From positions 11,961-75,960 of the forward strand of contig DBXO01000010.1 of NCBI GenBank assembly GCA_002309635.1: a stretch of 64,000 bases of DNA. The letters are read 5' to 3'. The notes below the pieces were generated by a model that worked only from the letters and a program-made list of their open reading frames with translations, was not told the DNA's origin and ran no database searches. How positions within the stretch are numbered: the stretch's first letter is position 1; each line of letters begins with the position of its first letter. Shown here piece by piece: positions 15,515 to 24,678 of the stretch. The DNA is from Ruminococcus flavefaciens. GTDB lineage: Bacteria; Bacillota; Clostridia; Oscillospirales; Ruminococcaceae. The position numbers and the translations under genes are program-made.

Positions 15515-17014
15515 ATGATCTGCAAAAAATGCGGAAGTGAAATGCCCGATGACGCTCTGTTCTGTACAGAGTGCGGAGCTTCACTCGAAAAAGACGATAC
15601 ACCTGTTACAGAAGCAGCTGCTGAGGTAACATCGGCGGCGGAGGAGATAAAGGAAGAAGCGGCAGAGACTGCTGCGGAGGTGTTCAAGGACGACGAGCCT
15701 ACTTCCATACTTCCGCATCTTGATGAGGTAATAGCAAATAATGAGGAGGCACTCAGTCTAACTCAGGAGGACGTTCAGCTCCTCAACGATGAGCCTGCGG
15801 AGATACTCAGCACATCCGGGATTGCCGGGCTTCACGAGCCTGTTGAGGAGAAGGAGGAAAAGCCTGCCGGTTTCCCGAAGCAGGAGACTCCCGTGAGCAA
15901 CCCCGCAGATGCGTACAACGACAACAGCAGCACCATGCAGATACCCGTTCAGGGCATGCAGGACAGCTTCAGCAGTAACGACCAGTACGGCGGCTATGCT
16001 GAGCAGCAGGCTACGCCTGTTATACCGCCTCAGGAGCCTGTACAGAATACTCAGCAGCCCGCGCCTGCGCCGTCAAATCCCGGTGAGCAGCCGAAGCCGC
16101 GTAAAAAGGTAGGTGTCGGACGCATATTCGGAGCTTCGCTGGTGACGATATTCGCGGTATTGTTCCTGCTGCTTTTCAGCTTCATGCTGGCAGTAAAGAT
16201 AGGGGCAAACGGCTCTGTCATAAAGAGAAGATTCGAGAAGCTCAACGCTTCCACCACACTTACGGCACAGTTTGACGGCAAGGAGCTTTCAAAGACGCTT
16301 TACGATTCAATGGGCTTCAGAACAGCAACAAAGGGAACAGCCGACGAGGCTTCCTTCAAGAGATACCTTATGAGCACAGATTTCCGCAGCTATACGGGAA
16401 GAGTGGCAAAGGGCTATATTGATTTCATACTTGACGGCAAGGGTTCAGATCCGTCTGTAACGTCGGGAGACTTCGTAAACGACTTTATCAGGGCGAATTC
16501 GAACGCTGCCGAGGACGAGTTCGGCTACGAGCTTGAGGACGCAGACTATGAGCTCATCGAGAAGAACCTCGACAAGGACAAATTCTCCGATTCACTCAGC
16601 GTAAGGGAGTGGAACAGGGAGCTCGGCTTCGACGTGGACAAGCTCAGCTATCTGTTCTCGTTCATCACTATCGGAATTATCGGCGGTATCGTGCTTCTTC
16701 TCCTCATATGGATAAGCGCTATCGTTGACAAGCGTGCAAGGTACGTAACGGGCTTCTTTGCGACTATATTCAACATTGTCGGATTCATAGCCCTACTTGT
16801 GGGAGCTGCGATCATAGTAGGCTCAGCCCTTGCATTCACATTCACGCATAACGTAGGATTCTACCTCAGCGAGAGCCTGCTTCTTCCCCTTGCGCTGGTG
16901 CTTATCATCACAGGCGCTGTGGAGCTGCTCTTAGGCTTCATATTCAGAAAGTCCAACAGGGCGATAAGGAAAAAGGCAAAGAAAGCAGCCGCAGCTGCTG
17001 CAAATGTACAGTAA
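15515..17014 (+). CDS. Zinc-ribbon multi-pass membrane protein
   Basis: The 499-residue protein starts at 15515 (MICKKCGSEMPDDALFCTEC), where CAGGAGGAA is well placed; the frame opens further upstream inside the leader. Four Cys in two CxxC knuckles (residues 3-20) form a zinc ribbon. A long acidic Ala/Glu linker with Gln/Pro-rich parts runs to about 200, followed by a basic stretch and a membrane span (VTIFAVLFLLLFSFMLAV), a soluble domain of about 160 residues, and three or four more spans (FITIGIIGGIVLLLLIWISA, NIVGFIALLVGAAIIVGSAL, LLLPLALVLIITGAVELLLG). The C-terminus is Lys/Ala-rich. The function is unknown. Confidence 0.82.
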   Translation: MICKKCGSEMPDDALFCTECGASLEKDDTPVTEAAAEVTSAAEEIKEEAAETAAEVFKDDEPTSILPHLDEVIANNEEALSLTQEDVQLLNDEPAEILSTSGIAGLHEPVEEKEEKPAGFPKQETPVSNPADAYNDNSSTMQIPVQGMQDSFSSNDQYGGYAEQQATPVIPPQEPVQNTQQPAPAPSNPGEQPKPRKKVGVGRIFGASLVTIFAVLFLLLFSFMLAVKIGANGSVIKRRFEKLNASTTLTAQFDGKELSKTLYDSMGFRTATKGTADEASFKRYLMSTDFRSYTGRVAKGYIDFILDGKGSDPSVTSGDFVNDFIRANSNAAEDEFGYELEDADYELIEKNLDKDKFSDSLSVREWNRELGFDVDKLSYLFSFITIGIIGGIVLLLLIWISAIVDKRARYVTGFFATIFNIVGFIALLVGAAIIVGSALAFTFTHNVGFYLSESLLLPLALVLIITGAVELLLGFIFRKSNRAIRKKAKKAAAAAANVQ

Positions 17015-17022
17015 CATATCCG

Positions 17023-17066
17023 AAGTCCGAAAGCATTTTCACAGTGCTTTCGGACTTGTTTTTTTC
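17023..17066 (+). terminator. Strong intrinsic terminator
   Basis: AAGTCCGAAAGCA (17023-17035) pairs with TGCTTTCGGACTT (17044-17056) and is followed by a T-rich tail. Confidence 0.93.
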
Positions 17067-17084
17067 TCCGAAAAGTGGTATAAT
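17056..17084 (+). promoter_or_regulatory. Promoter of the PHP phosphatase gene
   Basis: TTGTTT (17056-17061), 17-bp spacer ending in TGG, TATAAT (17079-17084), so it also has an extended -10. It overlaps the tail of the preceding terminator. Confidence 0.65.
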
Positions 17085-17108
17085 CATACTTTGAAAGGAG
17101 AGTTTCCG

Positions 17109-17873
17109 ATGACAGCCAATTACCATACGCACACCCGCCGCTGCGGACACGCGCAGGGCGAGGACAGGGAGTTTGTAGAGAGCGCTATAAAAAGCGGCAT
17201 GAAGATACTTGGATTTTCGGACCACTGTCCGTGGGTATTCGATAACGGATACGTATCGGGCATACGAATGACTCCCGCTGAGACCGAGGATTATTTCAGA
17301 TCCCTTACAGATCTTAAGAAGGAATATTCCGGCGATATAAAGATATACATCGGCTTTGAGGCCGAGTATATCCCGCAGCTTGTTGAGGCGCAGGACAGGC
17401 TCCTTGCGGACTATCCCCTCGATTATATGATAATGGGACAGCACTTCAACGACCCCGAGGAATGCGGCGAGTATATGGGAGCTCCGGTATATAAGGAAAG
17501 CACGCTTATAAAGTATGTGGACCGCATAATAGAGGGTATGGAGTCGGGAAGATACCGCTATGTTGCACACCCCGATCTCATACGCTTCATGGGCGGGGAC
17601 GATATATACCAAAAGCACATGACCCGTCTGTGCGAGTACCTCAGGAGAAAGGATATCCCCGTTGAGATAAACCTGCTGGGCATGTCAGGCGGCAGGCATT
17701 ATCCGTCTGACAGATTTTTCAGTATCGCGCAGAAAGTGGGAAACAAGGCGATAATCGGCTGCGACGCGCATATACCCGCGTCACTGTGCGACGGGGAAGC
17801 TGTAAGGGCAGGCAGAGACTTTGCCGGTATCTATAAGCTTGAAATTGTGGAAACGCTTGCAGGTCTGGACTGA
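17109..17873 (+). CDS. PHP-family histidinol-phosphatase (HisK/HisJ type)
   Basis: This 254-residue cytosolic metallo-phosphatase belongs to the PHP family. NYHTHTRRCGHA (residues 4-15) gives the first metal-binding HxH motif, with FSDHCPW, GFEAEYI, GQHFN, VAHPDLIRF and IGCDAHIP supplying the later ligands. The order and length match histidinol-phosphatase, which makes histidinol in histidine biosynthesis. No other his gene is nearby, so another phosphoester substrate is possible. The start at 17109 is preceded by GAAAGGAGA; the upstream in-frame extension runs through the terminator and is not used. Confidence 0.85.
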   Translation: MTANYHTHTRRCGHAQGEDREFVESAIKSGMKILGFSDHCPWVFDNGYVSGIRMTPAETEDYFRSLTDLKKEYSGDIKIYIGFEAEYIPQLVEAQDRLLADYPLDYMIMGQHFNDPEECGEYMGAPVYKESTLIKYVDRIIEGMESGRYRYVAHPDLIRFMGGDDIYQKHMTRLCEYLRRKDIPVEINLLGMSGGRHYPSDRFFSIAQKVGNKAIIGCDAHIPASLCDGEAVRAGRDFAGIYKLEIVETLAGLD

Positions 17874-18000
17874 TAATAATTCAGAATCCCGAATCATTAT
17901 CATTGTCCGACATATGTCTGATGTATTTAATCATTCAACTCCGTCGGCGTTAGCCGACACATTAATTCCAAATTCCGGATTCAAATGAAAGGCAGATAAA

Positions 18001-18627
18001 ATGAGTATTTTTGATGTGTTCGACAGGATCGCCGCAAATTCTTCCGCGGCAAGAGGTAAAATAGAATATGTGATAACAGGTCTCGGAAACCCCGGACTTG
18101 AATACGAAAACACACGCCACAATGCAGGATTCATGGTGCTTGACCAGCTTGCAAAGCAGCTTGGCGAGGACATAAGCCGTCTGCGCTTCAAGGGCAAGAC
18201 CGCGGAGGTGACTATCGAGGGCAGGCGCTGTCTGCTCCTCAAGCCCACCACATTTATGAACAACAGCGGCGAAGCCGTAGTGCAGGCACTGGAGTTCTAC
18301 AAGATAGACGCGGCAAATCTTATCGTGGTATGCGACGATATCTCCCTTGACTGCGGAAAGCTCCGCATACGCCGTAAGGGCAGCCACGGCGGACACAACG
18401 GTCTGCGCAGCATATGTGAGCTTACAGGCCGTGACGACTTTCCCCGCATAAAAATGGGCGTGGGAAAGAAGCCGCACCCTGATTACGACCTTGCAAAATG
18501 GGTGCTTGGAAAGTTCGGCAGGGAGGATTCCGAGCTCATGGAGCAGTCGGTGAAGAACGCCTGCGAGTGCATAAAGCTAATGGTGCAGGGAAAGACTGAT
18601 GAAGCCATGAACAAGTACAATTCATGA
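18001..18627 (+). CDS. pth: Peptidyl-tRNA hydrolase
   Basis: Pth frees tRNA from peptidyl-tRNA dropped by ribosomes. The core signature YVITGLGNPGLEYENTRHNA contains the active-site Asn and His, and KPTTFMNNSGEAV, VCDDISL and GSHGGHNGLRSI follow. About 20 residues precede the usual N-terminus, giving 208 residues; the RBS AAAGGC supports this longer start. Pth followed by mfd is a common Firmicutes pair, here 24 bp apart. A small hairpin (GTCGGC/GCCGAC, 17943-17958) lies in the leader without a T run. Confidence 0.96.
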   Translation: MSIFDVFDRIAANSSAARGKIEYVITGLGNPGLEYENTRHNAGFMVLDQLAKQLGEDISRLRFKGKTAEVTIEGRRCLLLKPTTFMNNSGEAVVQALEFYKIDAANLIVVCDDISLDCGKLRIRRKGSHGGHNGLRSICELTGRDDFPRIKMGVGKKPHPDYDLAKWVLGKFGREDSELMEQSVKNACECIKLMVQGKTDEAMNKYNS

Positions 18628-18651
18628 TTCCCATTATAAACGGAGAGAGCA

Positions 18652-21600
18652 ATGAAGATCTTTAAAGACATATTTACCGAGCTTGCAGGCTTCAAAAGCC
18701 TGCGCGAAGCAATTGACAGGAATATCTCACCCGTCTCTGTGACGGGTCTTTCCCATATTCACAGGGCTCAGCTGATATACGCCCTCTGCGGGAAAAAGAC
18801 CGACCTTGTCATAACGGGTACGGAGGCTGAGGCAAAGAAGCTCTGCGATGACATAAACATGATGGCGGGCAGCGAGGAAGCTGTGCTTTTTCCGTCAAAG
18901 GAGCTTGTTTTTACTCCCGTGGACAGTACCAACCATGAATATGAGCATATGCGCATCGCTGCGCTGATAAAGGCTGCAAAGAGCCGCTGCTCGGTGATAT
19001 GCGCAAGTATCGAGGCTGTCATGCAGCCTGTTATACCTGTGGGTGTCCTTATCGCCGCAGGAATCGAGCTTGCAAAGGGGCAGGAGATAAACCTCACGGA
19101 GCTGTCGCTGACACTTGCGAAGTGCGGCTATCAGCGCTGTGAAAAGGTGGAGGGACCCTCACAGTTCTCAGTGAGAGGCTCTATCCTTGACATATACCCC
19201 GTACAGGCTGACAAGCCTGTACGTATCGAGCTGTGGGGCGACGAGATAGACAGCATCTCCGAGTTTGAGACCGATACCCAGCGCCGTACCGAGGCCCTTG
19301 AAAATGTTGAGGTGTATCCATCGGGCGAGGTGCTCTATGATAACAACGAGCTTGCCGACAAGATTGAGGAGCTGTGCAAAAAGGTGCGAGGCAAGCATAT
19401 GGAGGCAGTCCGCGAACACCTCGGCGCAGACGTGAACAGACTGAGGGCAGGGGAGATACTGGCTCACAGCGTAAAGTACTATCCGCTTGTCTACGGCGAG
19501 CCCTCAACGGTGTTCGACTACATAGACGGAGCCGTTGTTTTCAGCGACTATTCCGACGTTATGGACAATGCTGCAGGCGTGCTTTCACGCCATAACGAGG
19601 ATATAAAGATACTCATTGAGGACGGACAGCTCTGCAAGGGACTGGACGGCTACGTGCTGGAGCTTGCGGATATACAGCATATCGCGGAAAAGAAGGTTTG
19701 CCTCTACATGAGCAGTTTCATGCAGGGCGGCGAACGCATAGACTTCCGCAAGCTCGTAAGCTTCGAGGCTATGCAGACTGCACCGTGGAGCGGCGAGATG
19801 AAGCAGCTCGTTGAGGACCTGGCGGATTTCAGACGCCGCGGCTACCGCATGATACTTGCGGCAGGCAGTGACAAGACACTACCCATAATACAGCAGGACC
19901 TCGATGAAAAGGGCATTCCCTGCGATATCCTCACCGAAAGCTCGGAGGCTGTCAGCGGAAGAGTGCTCCTTATGTCGGGCAGCTTCGGCGGAGGATTTGA
20001 ATACCCCGAAAACAAGACAGTCCTTATTACACAGGGACGTGCTATGGATTCGGTACGCAGGAAACGCCACAAAAAGAAGAACAAGGCAGAGGAGATACGT
20101 TCCCTTGCGGACATAACCGAAGGCGACCTTGTTGTACACTCGGGTCACGGTATCGGACGGTTCATAGGTATACGCAAGCTTGAAATGGACGGCGTTACCA
20201 AGGACTACATAACCATACAGTATGCAGGCACGGATAAGCTATATATACCCGTTACTCAGCTGGATATGGTGTCGAAATACATCGGTCCCCGCGACGACAG
20301 CGGCGTTAAGCTGAACAAGCTGAGTTCGGGCGAGTGGCAGAAGACCCGCAGCAACGTAAAACGGGCAGTCAAGGACATGGCGCATGAGCTAATTGCCCTG
20401 TATGCAAAGCGCGAAAAGAGCGTAGGCTTCGCTTTCTATCCCGATGATGAAATACAGCGCGATTTCGAGGAGCGTTTCCCCTATGTGGAGACTGACGACC
20501 AGCTCACCTCCATCGCTGAAATAAAGGCTGATATGGAGCGTCCCCGCCCTATGGAGAGACTTCTCTGCGGTGATGTAGGCTTCGGCAAGACCGAGGTTGC
20601 TCTGAGAGCCGCCATGAAATGCGTTCTTGCCGGAAAGCAGTGCGCTATACTTGCACCCACAACAGTCCTTGCATATCAGCACTATCAGACGGCTCTGCGC
20701 CGATTTGAGCACTTCCCGGTAAATATAGAGCTGCTGAGCCGTTATCGTTCGCCAAAGCAGCAGGAGGAGATAATAAAAAAGCTCAAACAGGGACGTATCG
20801 ACCTGATAATCGGCACTCACAAGATAATACAGAAGTCCGTTGTCTTCAAGGATCTGGGACTTGCCATAATCGACGAGGAGCAGCGCTTCGGAGTTGCTCA
20901 TAAGGAGAAGTTCAAGGAGAGCTTTACGGGAGTTGATGTGCTGATGCTTTCGGCAACGCCTATTCCGCGTACACTGAATATGGCTATGAGCGGCATACGC
21001 GATATGTCGGTCATCGAGGAGCCGCCTCAGGACAGATATCCCGTGCAGACCTATGTTATCGAGTACAATATGGGCACCGTTGTGCAGGCTATTGTCAGGG
21101 AGCTCCGCCGCGGCGGTCAGGTATATTACATACACAACCGTGTGGAGACCATACAGGCATGTGCATCACGCCTGCAGGAGCTTCTTCCCGAAGCCCGCAT
21201 TGCTGTTGCCCACGGTCAGATGAGCGAGGACGAGATGTCCGATATCTGGGAGCAGCTCGTGGAGCATGAGGTGGATATCCTCGTCTGCACGACCATTATA
21301 GAGACGGGCGTTGATGTTCCCAACGTGAATACACTTATTATAGAGGACTCCGACCGTTTCGGACTTTCACAGCTGTATCAGCTCCGCGGACGTGTGGGAC
21401 GTTCAAACCGCAGGGGCTATGCGTATTTCACCTATCAGCGGGATAAGGTCCTCACAGAGATAGCTACCAAGAGACTTAACGCCATGAGAGAGTTCACACA
21501 GTTCGGAAGCGGCTTCAGGATAGCTCTCCGCGACCTTGAGATAAGAGGTGCGGGAAGTATACTCGGCGGCAGGCAGCACGGTCACATGGAGGCTGTGGGC

Positions 21601-22113
21601 TACGATATGTATCTGCAGCTCCTTTCGGAGGCTATTGCAGAAGAAAAGGGCATTCAGCCCGAAAAGATACCCGAGTGTCTTGTTGATATACAGATAGACG
21701 CTCATATCCCCGAGGACTACATCTCCAGTTTGAATCAGCGTATAGATATGTACCGGAAGATAATGCTGGTAAACGACGAGAGCGACAAGTCCGACCTCAT
21801 AGACGAGCTTATAGACCGCTACGGCGACCCGCCGAAGTCAGTGGTGGGACTTATCGACGTTTCACTGCTCAGAAACAAGGCGGCTCACCTCGGAATAACA
21901 GAGATATCGCAGAAGAACGGCGCGATGTACTTCTATACCGAGTATATCTCAACCGACCAGATCGCGGCTCTGCAAAAGGCGTACAAGGGCAGGATAGCTT
22001 TCAACGGAGCAGGCAAGTCCTATGTGTCCGTGAAGATATCGCCTAAGACGCTGCCCTTTGAGATGATGATAGAGACCGTGGACATATTCTATCAGCACCG
22101 CGACAGGCAGTAG
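18652..22113 (+). CDS. mfd: Transcription-repair coupling factor
   Basis: Mfd removes RNA polymerase stalled at DNA damage and recruits UvrA. The 1153 residues match the family. The UvrB-like N-terminal part contains the VEGPSQFSVRGSILDIYP motif. The CarD-like polymerase-interaction domain (about 485-545) reads EGDLVVHSGHGIGRFIGI, and the RecG-like helicase motor has Walker A LLCGDVGFGKTEVAL and Walker B IDEEQRFGV. DSDRFGLSQLYQLRGRVGR is motif VI, followed by the TRCF C-terminal domain. The RBS GGAGAG lies 7 bases before the ATG. Confidence 0.97.
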   Translation: MKIFKDIFTELAGFKSLREAIDRNISPVSVTGLSHIHRAQLIYALCGKKTDLVITGTEAEAKKLCDDINMMAGSEEAVLFPSKELVFTPVDSTNHEYEHMRIAALIKAAKSRCSVICASIEAVMQPVIPVGVLIAAGIELAKGQEINLTELSLTLAKCGYQRCEKVEGPSQFSVRGSILDIYPVQADKPVRIELWGDEIDSISEFETDTQRRTEALENVEVYPSGEVLYDNNELADKIEELCKKVRGKHMEAVREHLGADVNRLRAGEILAHSVKYYPLVYGEPSTVFDYIDGAVVFSDYSDVMDNAAGVLSRHNEDIKILIEDGQLCKGLDGYVLELADIQHIAEKKVCLYMSSFMQGGERIDFRKLVSFEAMQTAPWSGEMKQLVEDLADFRRRGYRMILAAGSDKTLPIIQQDLDEKGIPCDILTESSEAVSGRVLLMSGSFGGGFEYPENKTVLITQGRAMDSVRRKRHKKKNKAEEIRSLADITEGDLVVHSGHGIGRFIGIRKLEMDGVTKDYITIQYAGTDKLYIPVTQLDMVSKYIGPRDDSGVKLNKLSSGEWQKTRSNVKRAVKDMAHELIALYAKREKSVGFAFYPDDEIQRDFEERFPYVETDDQLTSIAEIKADMERPRPMERLLCGDVGFGKTEVALRAAMKCVLAGKQCAILAPTTVLAYQHYQTALRRFEHFPVNIELLSRYRSPKQQEEIIKKLKQGRIDLIIGTHKIIQKSVVFKDLGLAIIDEEQRFGVAHKEKFKESFTGVDVLMLSATPIPRTLNMAMSGIRDMSVIEEPPQDRYPVQTYVIEYNMGTVVQAIVRELRRGGQVYYIHNRVETIQACASRLQELLPEARIAVAHGQMSEDEMSDIWEQLVEHEVDILVCTTIIETGVDVPNVNTLIIEDSDRFGLSQLYQLRGRVGRSNRRGYAYFTYQRDKVLTEIATKRLNAMREFTQFGSGFRIALRDLEIRGAGSILGGRQHGHMEAVGYDMYLQLLSEAIAEEKGIQPEKIPECLVDIQIDAHIPEDYISSLNQRIDMYRKIMLVNDESDKSDLIDELIDRYGDPPKSVVGLIDVSLLRNKAAHLGITEISQKNGAMYFYTEYISTDQIAALQKAYKGRIAFNGAGKSYVSVKISPKTLPFEMMIETVDIFYQHRDRQ

Positions 22114-22273
22114 GGGCGGATATTAACCTCCCATGCCGTCAGCCGCCTTGTCCCTTGATTATAATAAAAAGCCCTGTATACAGTAAGGGACAGAGGAAAG
22201 TGCCGTATGTTTCTCAACTATGCTGATAGTCGGAAACTCTTATGATAGCCTTGTGAAAAAAGCGAAAAAGCTC

Positions 22274-22302
22274 TTTACACCTGCGGATTTTTGTGCTACA
22301 AT
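22274..22302 (+). promoter_or_regulatory. Promoter of the 22358 lipoprotein gene
   Basis: TTTACA (22274-22279), 17-bp spacer, TACAAT (22297-22302). A stem TTGTCCCTT/AAGGGACAG (about 22149-22197) lies between mfd and this promoter and may attenuate read-through. Confidence 0.6.
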
Positions 22303-22357
22303 GAAGTTGCAGAGAGATGAAACGTGCTATATATCAGTACACAAAGGAGAAACATAT

Positions 22358-23293
22358 ATGAACTACAAAAGCTTTATCGCAGGCGCTATGGCTTTTGCTC
22401 TTGCAGCCTGTGCGGCCGGCTGTTCGGATAAAAAGGACTCCGACACCAAGCCTGATACCAGTAATGAGACCACTGCTCCCGCGGATACCACCGATGAGGA
22501 GGTAACTACCGAGGAGCTGCCCGAGCCTCCTGTTCCCGTTGAGGCTTCGGATCCCAATGCCGTTACATTTGACGACGGTATCTACGACTTCGTTACCACA
22601 AGGAATGAGGACCCCGACTGCGCTTCGGGCACTATCTCCGTTGAAGAACTCATGGGCAATAAAATGCTCAGATTTGCCGACGATAATACGGTTCCCCTCG
22701 AAGGAAAGGTGCAGAAGGTCATAATCAGCGCTACAAAGCTCCTGGGCAGCGAGGGCGCAGCTAAGGTCAGAAGTATAGAGTTCGACCTTTACGCGCAGGC
22801 TACCGCAGACCACCTTAAGACAGATGACGCCGATGGTGTAAGAGCTCCGGGCTGGATAGGCGGCGGCGGCGGTACTGTTACCGCTAAGGACGATAAATGG
22901 TACGATTTCAAGGAGTTCAGCGGCGGCGAGTACAACTTCGAGACCTCGGGCAACGTTCATGCTGTATTCAAGTTCCTGCTTGCCGACGACGGTCAGTGCT
23001 GGACCGAGGATATGGAGGACGCCAACTTCCTTATCATGCGCTGGGGCATCGCCAATGAGTCGGATATGTATATAGACAATATCGTGTTCTACGACGAGGA
23101 CGGCAAGTCCATACCCCTTGCGGAGAGAAAAACAGCTGCTTCCTCAATATCGGAAACAGATGATACCGCAGCAGGAGAAGCGGTGGACAGCCTTGTTTCA
23201 GAGGTGGATAAGGCTAAGGACGCAGCGGATAAAATAAGCGGCAATGCAGCAAAGACAGCTGACGCATTTGCGGGTATGCCCGAAGAAGACTGA
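22358..23293 (+). CDS. Lipoprotein with a predicted beta-sandwich domain
   Basis: The 311-residue protein starts at 22358 behind AAAGGAGAA, not at the upstream in-frame ATG at 22220. The signal peptide ends in the lipobox AAGC (residues 20-23). A Thr/Asp/Pro-rich linker is followed by about 190 residues rich in strand-like segments and aromatic residues (FDDGIYDFVTTR, MLRFADDN, KWYDFKEFSGG, MYIDNIVFYDEDG). This resembles the jelly-roll carbohydrate-binding modules found in surface lipoproteins of gut Firmicutes; the binding role is inferred. The C-terminus is Ala/Asp-rich and probably helical. Confidence 0.8.
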   Translation: MNYKSFIAGAMAFALAACAAGCSDKKDSDTKPDTSNETTAPADTTDEEVTTEELPEPPVPVEASDPNAVTFDDGIYDFVTTRNEDPDCASGTISVEELMGNKMLRFADDNTVPLEGKVQKVIISATKLLGSEGAAKVRSIEFDLYAQATADHLKTDDADGVRAPGWIGGGGGTVTAKDDKWYDFKEFSGGEYNFETSGNVHAVFKFLLADDGQCWTEDMEDANFLIMRWGIANESDMYIDNIVFYDEDGKSIPLAERKTAASSISETDDTAAGEAVDSLVSEVDKAKDAADKISGNAAKTADAFAGMPEED

Positions 23294-23299
23294 TAAAAA

Positions 23300-23335
23300 G
23301 CAAAAGCGCTTCCAATCATCGGAAGCGCTTTTTTG
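23300..23335. terminator. Bidirectional terminator between convergent genes
   Basis: AAGCGCTTCC / GGAAGCGCTT (23304-23313 with 23321-23330), with A and T tracts on either side. Confidence 0.9.
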
Positions 23336-23548
23336 TCAGTCAAAATAAAATATATCCTCAAATTTCTTGTCGAGAGCAATGCAAAGTATCAGCGCAAGCT
23401 TTGCCGTGGGACTGAACTGTCCCGTTTCAATGGAGCTTATGGTATTGCGGGAAACTCCCACCATTTTTGCCAGCTCATCCTGTGATAGCCTTTGCTCCTT
23501 TCGTATCTCCTTGAGGCGGTTCCTGAGTATAAGTGAATCGTCTATCAT
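23336..23548 (-). CDS. XRE-family regulator, last gene of a membrane-protein cassette
   Basis: The 70-residue product is a single Cro/CI-type helix-turn-helix: RLKEIRKEQRLSQDELAKMV, GVSRNTISSIETGQFSP, FEDIFYFD. It fits the short YozG-like repressors that are encoded with small membrane proteins. It starts 4 bp after the restored stop codon of the frameshifted gene upstream, which suggests translational coupling. The palindromes around the operon promoter (24628-24674) are its likely targets, making the cassette autoregulated; that link is inferred. Confidence 0.9.
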   Translation of the reverse strand: MIDDSLILRNRLKEIRKEQRLSQDELAKMVGVSRNTISSIETGQFSPTAKLALILCIALDKKFEDIFYFD

Positions 23549-23552
23549 GCTG

Positions 23553-23890
23553 TCACCCCATATGGTCTATAAGCGTGCTTACTTCGCAGAATGCCGCGAA
23601 GCCGAACCACAGCGCGAAAAATACAGTTCCTGCATTATCGGGAGCTTATGCTTTTTAGTGCTTTTAAAGCACATATACAGTCCCATTATAAAAGGAGCGC
23701 CGAAAATGACTGTCATCAGACCGATGTTGTAATCACCGTAAATACGGTGCTCGGCAAAATATATAACACCTGCCGGGATTGTAACAGCTATGAGTGTAAA
23801 GGTAGTCATTTTCTTGATAACTTCTAATTCGGGAAGATCCTGATTCTTGTTTTCCTGTCGGCTTTTTGCCAGAATCTCTTCTTTATTCAT
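23553..23890 (-). pseudogene. Frameshifted small membrane protein (DUF6442-like)
   Basis: The frame opening at 23890 begins MNKEEILAKSRQENKNQD, like its two upstream neighbours, and has two hydrophobic segments. After KKHKLP it changes to a polar tail and stops at 23579. Dropping back one base at the CCC run (23640-23642) restores a hydrophobic end, DNAGTVFFALWFGF then AAFCEVSTLIDHMG. That frame stops at 23553, four bases before the next gene, so a one-base deletion in the C run is the simplest reading. It could be a sequencing error, a real inactivation or a programmed slip. The intact product would be about 112 residues, the same size as its paralogues. Confidence 0.75.
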
Positions 23891-23897
23891 GATACAT

Positions 23898-24236
23898 TCA
23901 CCTTCCTAACGGGTATATATCGAAAATATCCCGTATCGTATTAACAGTAAAAATAATAAGACAAAGTCCTGCGATTACCGCACAGATTATATTTGCAGGA
24001 TTCTTTGTTTTTATGGCTTTATAGAGAAACAACGGAAAAATCATACTGTATTCTGTTGCGATAATGCCGTGATTCATGTGCTTTCCGGCTATCCATGTCA
24101 ATGTCATCAGGAACAGGATAAAAAACAGGCTGAAAATGAGTGATATCCTTGAAGCATTTTTGTTTATGTCCATTCCTGCAATGTCACGGTTTTTGTTTTC
24201 CTTGCGGCTTTTAGCGAGAATCTCTTCCTTGTTCAT
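23898..24236 (-). CDS. Small membrane protein (DUF6442-like paralogue)
   Basis: The 112-residue protein opens with the polar stretch MNKEEILAKSRKENKNRD shared with its two neighbours, followed by three or four hydrophobic segments (ISLIFSLFFILFLMTLTWIA; IICAVIAGLCLIIFTV). The family name is from memory of similar XRE-linked proteins and is tentative. It probably resides in the cytoplasmic membrane with its N-terminus inside. It is the middle gene of the cassette transcribed from 24650-24678, 15 bp after the first gene. The biochemical role is unknown. Confidence 0.8.
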   Translation of the reverse strand: MNKEEILAKSRKENKNRDIAGMDINKNASRISLIFSLFFILFLMTLTWIAGKHMNHGIIATEYSMIFPLFLYKAIKTKNPANIICAVIAGLCLIIFTVNTIRDIFDIYPLGR

Positions 24237-24251
24237 GCTAAATCCTCCTTT

Positions 24252-24581
24252 TTACGCTCTGTTCTTGAACATATACATTATGGCAACAGCCGTAAAAAAG
24301 ACAGTCATTATCAGCCAGAGTATTCCGATAGCTGTCAGCATTTTATTTTTTCTGCTCCTGCCGTTCATAATGTAAGTTATGAAGCCTCCTGCGGTGATTA
24401 TAGCCCAGTATCCGTAGTTTGTCTCACCTGTTATGAGTATATTTGCTGTAAACAGGATAAATGCGACTATCATTGCCGATATGAGCGAATAGCTCCGGGC
24501 TTTATGGTTTACTTCTTCAACGTATGGATCGTTTTCCTTGTATTCCTGCTGGCTTTTTGCGAGAATTTCTTCCTTGTTCAT
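24252..24581 (-). CDS. Small membrane protein (DUF6442-like paralogue), first gene of cassette
   Basis: The 109-residue protein begins MNKEEILAKSQQEYKENDP, then carries four hydrophobic stretches (SLISAMIVAFILFTANILIT; GYWAIITAGGFITYIM; ILWLIMTVFFTAVAIMYMF). AGGAGGAAA stands 6 bases before its ATG. It is the promoter-proximal gene of the four-gene unit that ends with the XRE regulator. The three copies share the first ten residues but diverge in the membrane part, as expected of an old tandem duplication. Confidence 0.82.
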   Translation of the reverse strand: MNKEEILAKSQQEYKENDPYVEEVNHKARSYSLISAMIVAFILFTANILITGETNYGYWAIITAGGFITYIMNGRSRKNKMLTAIGILWLIMTVFFTAVAIMYMFKNRA

Positions 24582-24627
24582 AATAGTTTCCTCCTATATC
24601 ATGCAAAGTTTTGTTGGCAGTTTCTGA

Positions 24628-24674
24628 CAAGTATACTTGGTATGATTGTATTATATCACTGCCAAGTGTACTTG
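24628..24674. promoter_or_regulatory. Paired palindromic operators of the XRE cassette
   Basis: CAAGTATACTTG (24628-24639) and CAAGTGTACTTG (24663-24674) are near-identical 12-bp palindromes. The second lies in the promoter spacer, the first about 10 bp past the expected start point. A degenerate third copy, AAAGCAAACTTG (24687-24698), is upstream of the -35. This is repressor-operator geometry and the XRE protein is the obvious ligand. Confidence 0.75.
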
Positions 24675-24678
24675 TCAA
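24650..24678 (-). promoter_or_regulatory. Consensus SigA promoter of the XRE cassette
   Basis: Minus strand: TTGACA (24673-24678), 17-bp spacer, TATAAT (24650-24655). Confidence 0.9.
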
